This document shows positions 41,519-50,335 of a DNA stretch of 55,840 bases, piece after piece; within the stretch, counting starts at the first letter, position 1, and each line of letters begins with the position of its first letter. Source of the stretch: DASVCS01 sp036381495 (GTDB lineage Bacteria; Gemmatimonadota; Gemmatimonadetes; Longimicrobiales; RSA9); the NCBI GenBank assembly GCA_036381495.1, contig DASVCS010000127.1, positions 1 through 55,840 on the forward strand, read 5' to 3'. The translations under genes and the position numbers were made by a program. The notes under the pieces were generated by a model, which saw only the letters and a program-made list of their open reading frames with translations, searched no databases and was not told the origin of the DNA.

Positions 41519-43558
41519 TCACCACGCCACGAAACCGAGCAGGACCAGGACGCCGACCACCACGACGAAGGCGTAGGTGTTCACCTGCCCGGTCTGGAGC
41601 CGTGTTCCCATCCAGCCGAACATTCGCGAGAGTCGGCCGACGCCGTTGACGGTCCCGTCGATGAGTCCCTGATCCACGAACCGCCACAGCGCGCGGGATG
41701 CGGCGAGCACCGGCCGCACCACGGCCGCATCGTAGATCTCGTCGACGTACCACTTCCGGTACAGCACCCGCCCGAGCCCGGTCGGCTCCGGCGCTTCGTG
41801 CGCCGGGCGATGCGGGACGCGCCTCACGACCGCGGCACTCACCGCGATCACCACGACCGCGAGCGCGAACGAACCCACCGCCCACGCCCCCGCGCCCCCG
41901 CCCCACGGCGCCGTCTCGCTCAGCGGGCCGAGCCGGGCGGCGAGGATCGCGTCGGCCGCCTCCGTCACCGGGTGCAGCCAATCGTGCAGCCACAGCGAAT
42001 TCGGCAGCCAGCCGAGGACGGGCAGACCCGCGATCTCCTCCGGAACGTTGAGCCAGCCGCCGACGACGGAGAGCGCCGCAAGCACCACGAGCGGCAGCCA
42101 CATGACCGCCGGGACCTCGCGCAGGTGCTCCCGCTCCGCTTCCCCCGTCCGGTTCTCGCCGTGGAACGTCATGACCATCAGCCGCGTCATGTAGAACGCG
42201 GTCAGGACCGCGGCCGCCAGCGCGAGCAGCCAGATCGCGCGGTACCAGCCGGCGAACGGACCGACCGCGTGCGCCGCCGCCTGCCAGATGATCTCGTCCT
42301 TCGAGAAGAAGCCCGCGAACGGCCACACCCCCGCGATCGCCAGCGTCGCGATCCACATGGTCACCCACGTGACCGGCATGAACTTCCGCAGGCCGCCCAT
42401 GTTGCGCATGTCCTGCGCGTCCCAGTCCTTGTGCGTGTGGTGCAGCGCCTCGTGCATCGCGTGGATCACGGCGCCCGACCCCAGGAAGAGCAGGGCCTTG
42501 AAGAACGCGTGCGTCATCAGATGGAACACGCCCGCGGCGTACGCGCCCACGCCGACGCCGATGAACATGTAACCGAGCTGCGAGACCGTCGAGTACGCCA
42601 GCACCTTCTTGATGTCGTACTGCACGAGCCCGATCGTCGCCGCGAAGAGCGCCGTGAGCGCACCGACCCCCGCGACGACGACGCCCGAGACCGGTGCCAA
42701 CGCGAAGAGCACGCCCGCGCGCGCGACCATGTAGACGCCCGCCGTGACCATCGTCGCGGCGTGGATCAGCGCGCTCACCGGTGTCGGCCCGGCCATGGCG
42801 TCCGGCAGCCAGACGTAGAGCGGGATCTGCGCACTCTTCCCCGCTGCGCCCAGGAACAGGAACAGCGTGATCGCCGTGACCACGGCGCCGCCGTACGCGA
42901 ACGTGGCGGGCGCCGCCTCGAAGACGCCGATGAAGTCCAGCGTCCCGACGTTGCTGAAGAGCAACAGCATGGCGACAATGAAACCGAAGTCGCCGATCCG
43001 GTTGACGATGAACGCCTTCTTCCCCGCGTCCGCCTTCTCCCGGTCCTTGAACCAGAAGCCGATCAGCAGGTAGCTGCACAGCCCCACGCCTTCCCACCCG
43101 ACGAACATCAGCGGGAAGTTCGCGCCCAGTACCAGCACGAGCATGAAGAAGACGAACAGGTTGAGGTACGCGAAGTAGCGCGCGTACCCCGGGTCGTCCT
43201 TCATGTAGCCGGCGCTGAAGACGTGGATCAGGGAGCCGACGCCGGTGATGATCAGCGTCATCAGCATCGAGAGCGCATCGAGCTGGAGCGCGGCATCGAC
43301 CTGGAGGTCGCCCACCGGCATCCATGACCAGTAGCGCCGGATGATGGGCTCGTGCACCTCCGCGCCGGACAGGCCGACGAAATTGATGACGGCCAGCACG
43401 AACGCGAGCCCGACCACGCCGGGCCCGACCCACGTCGCGATGGCCTTGCGGTCCGGCGCGACGTAGGCCGCGAGGCCGTTGACCGCGAACCCGAGCAGCG
43501 GGAGCAGGACGATCGCGCCCAGCAGAGTCGGTTCGAACGCATGCATGGTCGCCGCCAT
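41519..43558 (-). CDS. nuoL: NADH-quinone oxidoreductase subunit L
   Basis: Largest antiporter-like subunit, with the long lateral helix. The N-terminal EPTLLGAIVLLPLLGF, then FAYLNLFVFFMLVLVLG, FVGWEGVGLCSYLLIGFW, KSAQIPLYVWLPDAMAGPTPVSALIHAATMVTAG (segments shown broken in the frame) and KKVLAYSTVSQLGYM identify it. The ATG at 43556-43558 shares a base with the nuoK stop (TGATG) and gives 679 aa; the open frame to 43759 is a nuoK shadow. Confidence 0.96.
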   Translation of the reverse strand: MAATMHAFEPTLLGAIVLLPLLGFAVNGLAAYVAPDRKAIATWVGPGVVGLAFVLAVINFVGLSGAEVHEPIIRRYWSWMPVGDLQVDAALQLDALSMLMTLIITGVGSLIHVFSAGYMKDDPGYARYFAYLNLFVFFMLVLVLGANFPLMFVGWEGVGLCSYLLIGFWFKDREKADAGKKAFIVNRIGDFGFIVAMLLLFSNVGTLDFIGVFEAAPATFAYGGAVVTAITLFLFLGAAGKSAQIPLYVWLPDAMAGPTPVSALIHAATMVTAGVYMVARAGVLFALAPVSGVVVAGVGALTALFAATIGLVQYDIKKVLAYSTVSQLGYMFIGVGVGAYAAGVFHLMTHAFFKALLFLGSGAVIHAMHEALHHTHKDWDAQDMRNMGGLRKFMPVTWVTMWIATLAIAGVWPFAGFFSKDEIIWQAAAHAVGPFAGWYRAIWLLALAAAVLTAFYMTRLMVMTFHGENRTGEAEREHLREVPAVMWLPLVVLAALSVVGGWLNVPEEIAGLPVLGWLPNSLWLHDWLHPVTEAADAILAARLGPLSETAPWGGGAGAWAVGSFALAVVVIAVSAAVVRRVPHRPAHEAPEPTGLGRVLYRKWYVDEIYDAAVVRPVLAASRALWRFVDQGLIDGTVNGVGRLSRMFGWMGTRLQTGQVNTYAFVVVVGVLVLLGFVAW

Positions 43559-43851
43559 CACCACCGCAACAGGTTGAAGTGTTCGAGGTCGACCGACTCG
43601 GCGTGACGGAAGATCGAGATCACGATCGCGAGTCCGACCGCCGCCTCCGCGGCCGCCACGGCCATGACGAAGAAGACGAAGACCTGCCCCTCGATCCCGA
43701 CGGTCCGCGAGAGCGCGACGAACGCCAGGTTCACCGCGTTCAGCATCAGCTCGATGCACATGAACAGGATGATCGCGTTGCGGCGGATGATCACGCCGAG
43801 AACGCCGATCGCGAACAGGATCGTCGACAGGACGAGCGCTTCGGTGACCAC
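43558..43851 (-). CDS. nuoK: NADH-quinone oxidoreductase subunit K
   Basis: Small three-TM subunit of the proton channel region. Membrane glutamates Glu34 (CIELMLNAVN) and Glu69 (AAAEAAVGLAI), both needed in E. coli, are conserved. 97 aa (E. coli 100). It starts 3 nt after nuoJ. Confidence 0.97.
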   Translation of the reverse strand: MVTEALVLSTILFAIGVLGVIIRRNAIILFMCIELMLNAVNLAFVALSRTVGIEGQVFVFFVMAVAAAEAAVGLAIVISIFRHAESVDLEHFNLLRW

Positions 43852-43854
43852 CGC

Positions 43855-44370
43855 TCAGACCCTCCGCTTCGCGAGGAGCACGGCCCCGATCACGGCCACC
43901 AGCAACAGGATCGAGGTCAGTTCGAAGGGGACGAGGAATTCGCGGAACAGCGGATCCGCGATCGCGCCGACCGCGTTCAGCTCCCGGACGGCCCGGTCCA
44001 CCTCGGCGGCGGCCGCCGGTACCATCTGCGCGGCATCACTCGCCAGCACGCGCGAGACCAGATACCCGGTCAACCCCGCCGCGCCGAAGCCGACGATGAT
44101 CCACGCGCCCCGCCGCAGATCCGCCCGGTAGTCGTGACCCAGGTTCAACAGCATGATCACGAACAGGAAGAGCACCATGATCGCGCCGGCGTACACGATC
44201 ACCTGGATCGCCGCAATGAAGTGTGCGCCGAGCAGCACGTAGACCGCCGCCAGACTGAAGAAGCTGAGCACGAGCGAAAGGAGGCTCGTGATCGGTCGCT
44301 TGCTCGCGACCGTCCCGAACGCGCCGCCGATCGCCAGCGATGCGAAGAGGTAGAAGAGCAGCTCGGTCAT
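43855..44370 (-). CDS. nuoJ: NADH-quinone oxidoreductase subunit J
   Basis: Five-TM membrane subunit. LYLFASLAIGGA-like start (ELLFYLFASLAI), NPITSLLSLVLSF-type segment and the conserved IQVIVYAGAIMVLFLFVIMLLN are present. The ATG at 44368-44370 overlaps the nuoI stop (ATGA) and gives 171 aa. Confidence 0.96.
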   Translation of the reverse strand: MTELLFYLFASLAIGGAFGTVASKRPITSLLSLVLSFFSLAAVYVLLGAHFIAAIQVIVYAGAIMVLFLFVIMLLNLGHDYRADLRRGAWIIVGFGAAGLTGYLVSRVLASDAAQMVPAAAAEVDRAVRELNAVGAIADPLFREFLVPFELTSILLLVAVIGAVLLAKRRV

Positions 44371-44864
44371 TGGCCCAACGGGTCGCTCGGGTCCCAAAGC
44401 TCCGTGACCGGGTGGTCCTGCGCCATCAACCGGTCCAGGTCGTAGATGAAACGCTCACGCGTGTACTCGGCGTTCTCGTAGTCCTGTCCCACGTGGATCG
44501 CCTCGACCGGACAGACCTCCTGACACATCCCGCAGAAGATGCAGCGGAACTCGTCGATCTCGTAGACCACCGGATACCGGTTCCCCTGGTCGTCCTCGCC
44601 CGGAACCAGGCGGATGCAGTTGGCCGGACAGATGGTCGGGCACAGACCGCACGCCACGCATTTCGGGCGGCCGTCCGCGTGCACCGCCATCCGGTGCGTG
44701 CCCCGCCACCGCGGCGAGAGGTCCGGCTTCTCGTCCGGGTACTCGAGCGTCACCTTGTTCGGATCCACCAGGTGGCGGAAGGTGAGCGCCATCCCCTTGA
44801 GCGTCGCCCGGAGATACGACGTCTTCCCCTGGGGCCGCTTCATGACCTTTACATTCACCGCCAT
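44367..44864 (-). CDS. nuoI: NADH-quinone oxidoreductase subunit I
   Basis: Peripheral-arm subunit with clusters N6a and N6b. Two CX2CX2CX3C motifs: Cys69/72/75/79 (CVACGLCPTICP) and Cys108/111/114/118 (CIFCGMCQEVCP). 165 aa. It starts 22 nt after nuoH. Confidence 0.98.
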   Translation of the reverse strand: MAVNVKVMKRPQGKTSYLRATLKGMALTFRHLVDPNKVTLEYPDEKPDLSPRWRGTHRMAVHADGRPKCVACGLCPTICPANCIRLVPGEDDQGNRYPVVYEIDEFRCIFCGMCQEVCPVEAIHVGQDYENAEYTRERFIYDLDRLMAQDHPVTELWDPSDPLGQ

Positions 44865-44886
44865 ACGGCGACTCCTCCTCGCTGCG

Positions 44887-46197
44887 TCACTCGGCCGCGG
44901 CCGGAACGTACTCCGGCGCCGGCTCGGGCGCGCCCGCCGGCGCGACGGCGGGTCGAGCGCGCGGCGCCGCCACGACCACGCGGCGCCGGACCGATGCGCC
45001 CTTGATCACGCGATCCCGGTCGAGCACCCACAGGAACCCGTACGTCGCGCCGAGGTTCACGGCCGTCAGGATCAGGCCGTAGCCCAGGCCGAAGGGCACG
45101 CCCGCGCCGTCGAGCACCAGGATCGTCCCCCCGACCAGCGCGATGTAGGCGAGCGCCGTCGGGAGCATGACCTTCCACCCCAGATCCATCACCTGGTCGT
45201 AGCGGAACCGGGGCAGCGTCCACCGGACCCACATGTAGACCAGGATGAAGAAGCCGGTCTTGGTCGCGAAAGCGCCCAGCGTCAGCAGCGTCTTCCACCA
45301 CGCCGGCGCCGCCCCCTGGACCACGCCGTTCGCGAGCAGGCGCATGTCGTCGCCGTTCCAGAACGGGATGTCCCAGCCGCCCAGGAAGAGCGTCGCCATG
45401 AGCGCGGACGCCGTGAGCATGTTCGCGTACTCGCCGATCATGAACATGCTGAACTTCATCGACGAGTATTCGGTGTGGTAGCCGGTGATCAGCTCCGACT
45501 CGGCCTCCGGCAGGTCGAACGGCAGCCGGTTCGTCTCCGCGAACGCCGAGATCACGAAGAGGAAGAACGAGAGCCCGAGCGGCAGCGCGAACCAGAGCCC
45601 GAGCGACTCCTGCTGCATCCACACGACCTGCGTCAGCGTGACGTTCCCCGTCAGCATGAACACCGGGATCAGGCTGAGCCCCAGCGCCACCTCGTAACTG
45701 ACCATCTGCGCGCTGGAGCGCAGGCCGCCGAGGAATGCGTACTTGTTGTTCGACGCCCAGCCGGCCATCACGATGCCGTAGACGCCCAGGCTGCTCAGCG
45801 CGAGAATGAACAGGATCCCGATCGGCAGGTCGGCGACGATCATGTCGACCACGCCCCACGGCGTGGGGAGCGGCGCCGCGAACGGGATCACCGCGAAGGT
45901 GACCAGCGCGGGAATGATCAGCAGCATCGGCGCCAGGATGAAATGCGGGCGCGAGGCCTCCGCGGGGTCGGTCTCCTCCTTGAGCAGGTTCTTGAGCCCG
46001 TCGGCGAGCGGCTGGAGGAGGCCGAACGGGCCCACGCGGTTGGGCCCCATGCGGTCCTGGATCCATGCCGAGATCCGCCGCTCGAGCAATGTCAGCCCCG
46101 CGACCGTCACCATGATGACCGTGAAGACGGCCACCACCTTGATCGTCGAGAAGACCAGGAACGCCGTGGACGAGAGCGCGCCGACTTCGTACTGCAT
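44887..46197 (-). CDS. nuoH: NADH-quinone oxidoreductase subunit H
   Basis: Eight-TM subunit that forms the quinone cavity with NuoB/NuoD. LLERRISAWIQDRMGPNRVGP, GLLQPLADGLKNLLKEE, ETNRLPFDLPEAESELITGYHTEYS and RWTLPRFRYDQVM (conserved patches) are present. The ATG at 46195-46197 shares a base with the nuoG stop. 436 aa; the last 45 or so residues are an Ala/Pro/Arg-rich tail absent from typical NuoH. Confidence 0.96.
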   Translation of the reverse strand: MQYEVGALSSTAFLVFSTIKVVAVFTVIMVTVAGLTLLERRISAWIQDRMGPNRVGPFGLLQPLADGLKNLLKEETDPAEASRPHFILAPMLLIIPALVTFAVIPFAAPLPTPWGVVDMIVADLPIGILFILALSSLGVYGIVMAGWASNNKYAFLGGLRSSAQMVSYEVALGLSLIPVFMLTGNVTLTQVVWMQQESLGLWFALPLGLSFFLFVISAFAETNRLPFDLPEAESELITGYHTEYSSMKFSMFMIGEYANMLTASALMATLFLGGWDIPFWNGDDMRLLANGVVQGAAPAWWKTLLTLGAFATKTGFFILVYMWVRWTLPRFRYDQVMDLGWKVMLPTALAYIALVGGTILVLDGAGVPFGLGYGLILTAVNLGATYGFLWVLDRDRVIKGASVRRRVVVAAPRARPAVAPAGAPEPAPEYVPAAAE

Positions 46198-47912
46198 CAC
46201 GCCTCCTCCGCCGTCGCGGCGATGCGGCCGACCATCGTGTTGAGCAGCGCGCCGCGCGCGCCGATCTGTTCGTAGCTCAGCCCTCGGAACGCGTCGTGAG
46301 TCTCACCCAGGAGCAGGAACGCGTCCGCCGCCGTCGCCGGCGCCTGTGTATCATCGAGTCCGGCGAGCGCCACGCCCAGGACCTGCCACGCCGGCCGCGC
46401 CAGGCCGCGAGGCCGGAGCGCGGGCCAGAACCGCTGCACCCGCCCCTCGAAGTTCGTGAACGTCCCCTCCTGCTCGGCGAACGTCGTGATCGGCAGGACG
46501 AAGTCGGCATTGCGCGCCGCCGGGCTCAGGCTGTCGCCCAAGTAGACGAAGAGCCGCGCGCCCGCGCCGAAGTCCGCCGGCTGGTCCGCCAACGCATCGC
46601 CCAGCACGAGCAGCACGCCGCCATCCGGCGCGTCGAGCCCGCCGTGCGCATCGTCATCGCCGGTGCGCCGCAGGCCCAGGACTTCGAGCCCGCGCGCGTT
46701 CGCCGAGAGGTCGCGCCGGCGCGCGAGCTTCGGAAAGCCGGGGCAAACGACCTCGTCCTCCGCGCGCGCCGAGCGGAACACGCCGCCCTCCCCGCCCAGC
46801 GCCGCCACCAGCCGCGCCAGCAGACCGTTGTCCTCGTTCGCGTGGAACGGCGAGCCGACCGCGTACACCGGCGCCGCGCCCCGCACCTCCCTCAGCCGCT
46901 CGACCAGCGCCAGCATGGCCTGCTGCCAGCTCGCGGCGACCAGCTTGCCACTCTCGTCGCGGACCAGCGGTGCCTCGACCCGCTCCGCCGCACCCGCGTC
47001 CTCGGCCCCGGTGGCCTCGACCCGGCCGCGGTTCAGCCACTCGTACCCGAGCCGGCCGTAGTCGCACATCCAGTACGAGTTGACCTCGGGGTTCTCCCGC
47101 GGCTTCAGCCGCTGCACCACGTCGTCGCGCGTCTCGATCCGGATGTTGCACCCCTGCGAGCAGTTCGGACAGATCGAGTTCGTCCGGTCCAGGTCCCACG
47201 CCCGCGCCTTGTGCAGGAAGTCCTTCGACAGCAGCGCGCCGACCGGGCAGATGTCGACGATGTTGCCCGCCCACAGCGAGCCCTCGACGCCGCGGTCGTA
47301 GAACGTGTCAATGACCGAACGGTGGCCGCGCTGCACGACGCACAGCGCATCATCCCCCGCGATTTCGCGCATGAACCGCACGCAGCGCGTGCACATGATG
47401 CAACGCGTGCCCTCGTAGAGGATGTCGCCACCGAAGTCGTCGCGGCCGAACACGCGCTTCTGCTCGAGGAACCGGCCGTGCTTGCGACCCTCCTGCGCGG
47501 CGTAGTCCTGGAGCTTGCACTCGCCCGACTTGTCGCAGATCGGGCAATCGAGCGGGTGGTTGATCAGGTAGAACTCGAGGACGCCCGTGCGCGCCTCGCG
47601 GGCCCGCTCGGTCTCGGTCCGGATGACCTGCCCGTCCGCGACCTCCGTCACGCAGGCCGGCGTCAGCTTCGGCGCGCCCTCGATCTCGACCAGGCACATC
47701 CGGCACATCGCCGGCGCCGACAACCCCGGGTGGTAGCAGTAGTGCGGGATCCCGATGCCCGCCCGCTCCGCCGCCTCGATGATCCGGGTCCCCTTCGGCA
47801 CCGTCACCTGCACGCCGTTGATCGTGCAGGTCACCGCGGTCTCGCTCGCCTTCGTCGCCATCGTCTCCTTCCCCGCCGCGCCGTCCGTCCCGCCACTGCT
47901 CGCCTTCGCCAT
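46197..47912 (-). CDS. nuoG: NADH-quinone oxidoreductase subunit G
   Basis: Fe-S rich peripheral subunit. The N-terminal [2Fe-2S] ligands are Cys59, 70, 73 and 87; HPLDCPICDKSGECKLQ gives the His/Cys-ligated [4Fe-4S] cluster, CIMCTRCVRFMRE and CPVGALLSK the next one. CPNCSQGCNI opens a molybdopterin-oxidoreductase-like region. At 571 aa the molybdopterin part is much shorter than in E. coli (about 900 aa). A GGGGGAG ribosome site lies 3 nt before the ATG; a second ATG at 47859-47861 has an equally good AGGAG. Confidence 0.95.
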   Translation of the reverse strand: MAKASSGGTDGAAGKETMATKASETAVTCTINGVQVTVPKGTRIIEAAERAGIGIPHYCYHPGLSAPAMCRMCLVEIEGAPKLTPACVTEVADGQVIRTETERAREARTGVLEFYLINHPLDCPICDKSGECKLQDYAAQEGRKHGRFLEQKRVFGRDDFGGDILYEGTRCIMCTRCVRFMREIAGDDALCVVQRGHRSVIDTFYDRGVEGSLWAGNIVDICPVGALLSKDFLHKARAWDLDRTNSICPNCSQGCNIRIETRDDVVQRLKPRENPEVNSYWMCDYGRLGYEWLNRGRVEATGAEDAGAAERVEAPLVRDESGKLVAASWQQAMLALVERLREVRGAAPVYAVGSPFHANEDNGLLARLVAALGGEGGVFRSARAEDEVVCPGFPKLARRRDLSANARGLEVLGLRRTGDDDAHGGLDAPDGGVLLVLGDALADQPADFGAGARLFVYLGDSLSPAARNADFVLPITTFAEQEGTFTNFEGRVQRFWPALRPRGLARPAWQVLGVALAGLDDTQAPATAADAFLLLGETHDAFRGLSYEQIGARGALLNTMVGRIAATAEEA

Positions 47913-47921
47913 CGCTCCCCC

Positions 47922-49223
47922 TCAAACGGCCGCCGCCACGGCGGTCGGCTGCGGCTCGCGGCGGATCAGCGCCAGGTAATCATCGCGGAACTTGCGGATC
48001 GAGCTGGCCACCGGCACGGCGGCCGAATCACTCAGCACGCAGATCGTCGTCCCGGTCATGTTCTTCCCCAGCTCGAGCAGCGTGTCCAGGTCCTCTTCGC
48101 GGCCCCCGCCACGCTCGATCCGCCGGAGGATCTTCGCCAGCCACTCGGTCCCCTCCCGGCACGGCGTGCACTGCCCGCACGACTCGTGGGAGTAGAACTC
48201 GACCATCCGCCGGACCTGCTTCACGATGTTCGTCCGGTGATCCATCACGATGACCGACGCCGTGCCCAGCATGCTCCCCGCCTGCGCAACGCTCTCGTAG
48301 TCCAGCGCGATGTCGATCTCGTCCGCGGCAAGGATCGGCACCGAGCTGCCGCCCGGGATCACCGCCTTCAGCTCCGCGCCATCCCGGATCCCGCCACAGA
48401 CGTCGTAGATCAGCTCCTTCAAGCTGAAACCGAGCGGCAGCTCGAAGTTGCCACGCCGGACCACATGCCCCGACACGTTGAAGAGCTTGGTCCCCGGGCT
48501 CTTCTCCGTCCCCCACTGGCGGTACCACGCCGCGCCGTTGCGGATGATGTGCGGCACCGCGCAGACCGTCTCGACGTTGTTGATCGTCGTCGGCATCCCG
48601 AACGCGCCGACCGCCGCGGGGAACGGCGGCTTCACCCGCGGCTGCCCCCGCCGCCCCTCCAGCGAGTTCATCAGCCCCGTCTCCTCGCCGCAGATGTAGG
48701 CGCCCGCGCCGAGGTGCAGCGTCACGTCGATGTCGACGCCCGAACCCAGAATGTCCTTGCCCGCCAGCCCCGCGGCGTACGCCTCCTCGATCGCCCGCGC
48801 CACGATCTGCGCCGGCTCGAAGAACTCGCCGCGCATGTAGATGTAGACATGGACCGCCCGAATCGCGTACGCGCCGATCAGTGCGCCCTCGATGAGCTGG
48901 TGCGGCGTCCAACGGCACAGCTCCCGGTCCTTGAACGCGCCCGGCTCCGATTCGTCCGCGTTGATCAGCAGATAATGCGGCTTGCCATCGTCCTTCGGCA
49001 TGAAGCTCCACTTCACGCCCGTCGGGAAGCCGGCGCCGCCGCGGCCCCGCAGGCCGCTCTGCTTGACCTCGTCGATCACCGCATCGCGGTCCATCCCGAG
49101 CGCCTTCTCGAGCGCCGCGTAGCCGCCGCGCTCGCGCCATCCTGCGAGCGTCCGCGCCGCGGGGTCGCCGAAGTACTCGCTCAGGACCCGCGTCTCCTTC
49201 TCATGCCGATACGGGTAGGCCAT
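47922..49223 (-). CDS. nuoF: NADH-quinone oxidoreductase subunit F
   Basis: NADH- and FMN-binding subunit with cluster N3. GLRGRGGAGFPTGVKW binds NADH, NADESEPGAFKDR and ICGEETGLMNSLEGRRG are conserved, and ESCGQCTPCREG plus a later Cys ligate the [4Fe-4S] cluster. 433 aa. The ATG at 49221-49223 directly follows the TAG of nuoE; its ribosome site is the polypurine tract of mini-element B. Confidence 0.98.
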   Translation of the reverse strand: MAYPYRHEKETRVLSEYFGDPAARTLAGWRERGGYAALEKALGMDRDAVIDEVKQSGLRGRGGAGFPTGVKWSFMPKDDGKPHYLLINADESEPGAFKDRELCRWTPHQLIEGALIGAYAIRAVHVYIYMRGEFFEPAQIVARAIEEAYAAGLAGKDILGSGVDIDVTLHLGAGAYICGEETGLMNSLEGRRGQPRVKPPFPAAVGAFGMPTTINNVETVCAVPHIIRNGAAWYRQWGTEKSPGTKLFNVSGHVVRRGNFELPLGFSLKELIYDVCGGIRDGAELKAVIPGGSSVPILAADEIDIALDYESVAQAGSMLGTASVIVMDHRTNIVKQVRRMVEFYSHESCGQCTPCREGTEWLAKILRRIERGGGREEDLDTLLELGKNMTGTTICVLSDSAAVPVASSIRKFRDDYLALIRREPQPTAVAAAV

Positions 49224-50030
49224 CTATCCCTCCTCCCCCTCCCCCTTCCCCTCCCCTGGGCTGGGGCTGGGGCTAGGGCTGGGGCTAGGGTTGGCGGGCG
49301 CGTGCTGCGTGCGGTGGGGGTCGCCTTCGGAGCTGGGGCTGCCTTCCCTAGCCCTAGCCCTCGCCCCAGCCCTAGCCCCAACCTTCTGCTCCTCGCGCAG
49401 GCGCGTGAGGATCGCGGGGACGTCTTCGGGCTCGACGTTCTCGAAGTAGCGCTCGTTGATCTGGACGACCGTGGGAAAGCCGCAGGCGCCCAGGCACTCG
49501 GCCTCGATGACGGTGAAGAGGCCGTCATCCGACAGCTCCCCCGCCTCCGTCCCGGTCTCCTGCAGGAAGGCTTCGAACACCTCATCGGCGCCGCAGAGGT
49601 TGCACGCCACGTTCGTGCAGACCTGGATCAACACGCGCCCGACCGGGCGCTTGTTGTACATGGTGTAGAACGTGGCCACGCCGCGGACGTACGCGGGGGC
49701 CAGGTCCAGCTCACGCGCGACCGCCTCCATTGCGTCCGGCGCCAGCCAGCCGCGGATCTCCTGCGCCAGGTTCAGCGCCGGGAGCAGCGCGGCCTGCTTG
49801 TTCGGGTAGCGCGAGAGGATCTTCTCGAGCCGCTCGCGATACGGTCCCTCGAAGAGCGGCGCCTCGGGATCACGGTCGGCGAGCTGATACGGGTACGAGC
49901 AGGCGCCCCCGGGGTGTCCGCCCTCCGGCGGCCGCTCGCCCACGTACACCGTGCCGCGGACGTCCGCCTCGGTCAGGTGCCCGAACTCACCCGTCTCGCC
50001 CGCCCACCCGGGATTCTTGACTTCCGCCAT
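49224..50030 (-). CDS. nuoE: NADH-quinone oxidoreductase subunit E with repeat-encoded C-terminal tail
   Basis: Thioredoxin-like [2Fe-2S] subunit that pairs with NuoF. Cluster ligands Cys138 and Cys143 (CTNVAC) and Cys179 and Cys183 (CLGAC) are intact, and YVRGVATFYTMYNKRPVG is typical. The family core ends near residue 217. The last roughly 50 residues (GARAGARARAREG, then an alternating Pro-Ser run and GEGKGEGEEG) are encoded by mini-element B. The hexamers keep the frame. Total 268 aa against about 160-200 usually. Confidence 0.95.
   Translation of the reverse strand: MAEVKNPGWAGETGEFGHLTEADVRGTVYVGERPPEGGHPGGACSYPYQLADRDPEAPLFEGPYRERLEKILSRYPNKQAALLPALNLAQEIRGWLAPDAMEAVARELDLAPAYVRGVATFYTMYNKRPVGRVLIQVCTNVACNLCGADEVFEAFLQETGTEAGELSDDGLFTVIEAECLGACGFPTVVQINERYFENVEPEDVPAILTRLREEQKVGARAGARARAREGSPSSEGDPHRTQHAPANPSPSPSPSPSPGEGKGEGEEG
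49226..49383 (-). repeat. Hexamer-bounded inverted mini-element B (3' end of nuoE)
   Basis: Plus-strand arm 49257-49294 is made of GGGGCT/AGGGCT units; arm 49346-49383 is its approximate reverse complement. The interior is only about 51 bp. On the minus strand a polypurine tract (about 49226-49256) follows and ends at the nuoE TAG, directly before the nuoF ATG. It is translated in frame as the NuoE tail. Confidence 0.8.
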
Positions 50031-50034
50031 CTAT

Positions 50035-50332
50035 GCCTCTCCCTCCTCCCCCTTCCCCGCCCCCTCCCCAGGGCCGGGGCTGGGGCTAGGGCTGGGGCTA
50101 GGGAAGGCGGTTACAGAGCCCGGCGCGGCGCCGCCGCCGCGCGGTCCGCGTGCGCCGGCCCCAGCCCCTTCCCCAGCCCGGAGCGCCGTCTCCAGGCTCG
50201 AGCCCGCGCCCGTCCGCCATGGTTCCAACATGCGGAAACCCGCTTTCGCGCGTGTCGGCGCTTCGCCGCTGCCGACGATCGACAAAGCATGGAAACCCAC
50301 CCCAGCCCCAGCCCTAGCCCCAGCCCTAGCCC
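50035..50332 (-). repeat. Hexamer-bounded inverted mini-element C (between nuoD and nuoE)
   Basis: Plus-strand arm 50071-50103 (GGGGCT/AGGGCT units) and arm 50296-50332, its reverse complement with a shift of one hexamer. The 192-bp interior holds further C-rich hexamer-like sequence near 50156-50180. The polypurine tract at about 50035-50070 leads to the nuoE ATG. The element fills nearly the whole 305-bp nuoD-nuoE gap; no gene is seen in it. Confidence 0.8.
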
Positions 50333-50335
50333 GAC

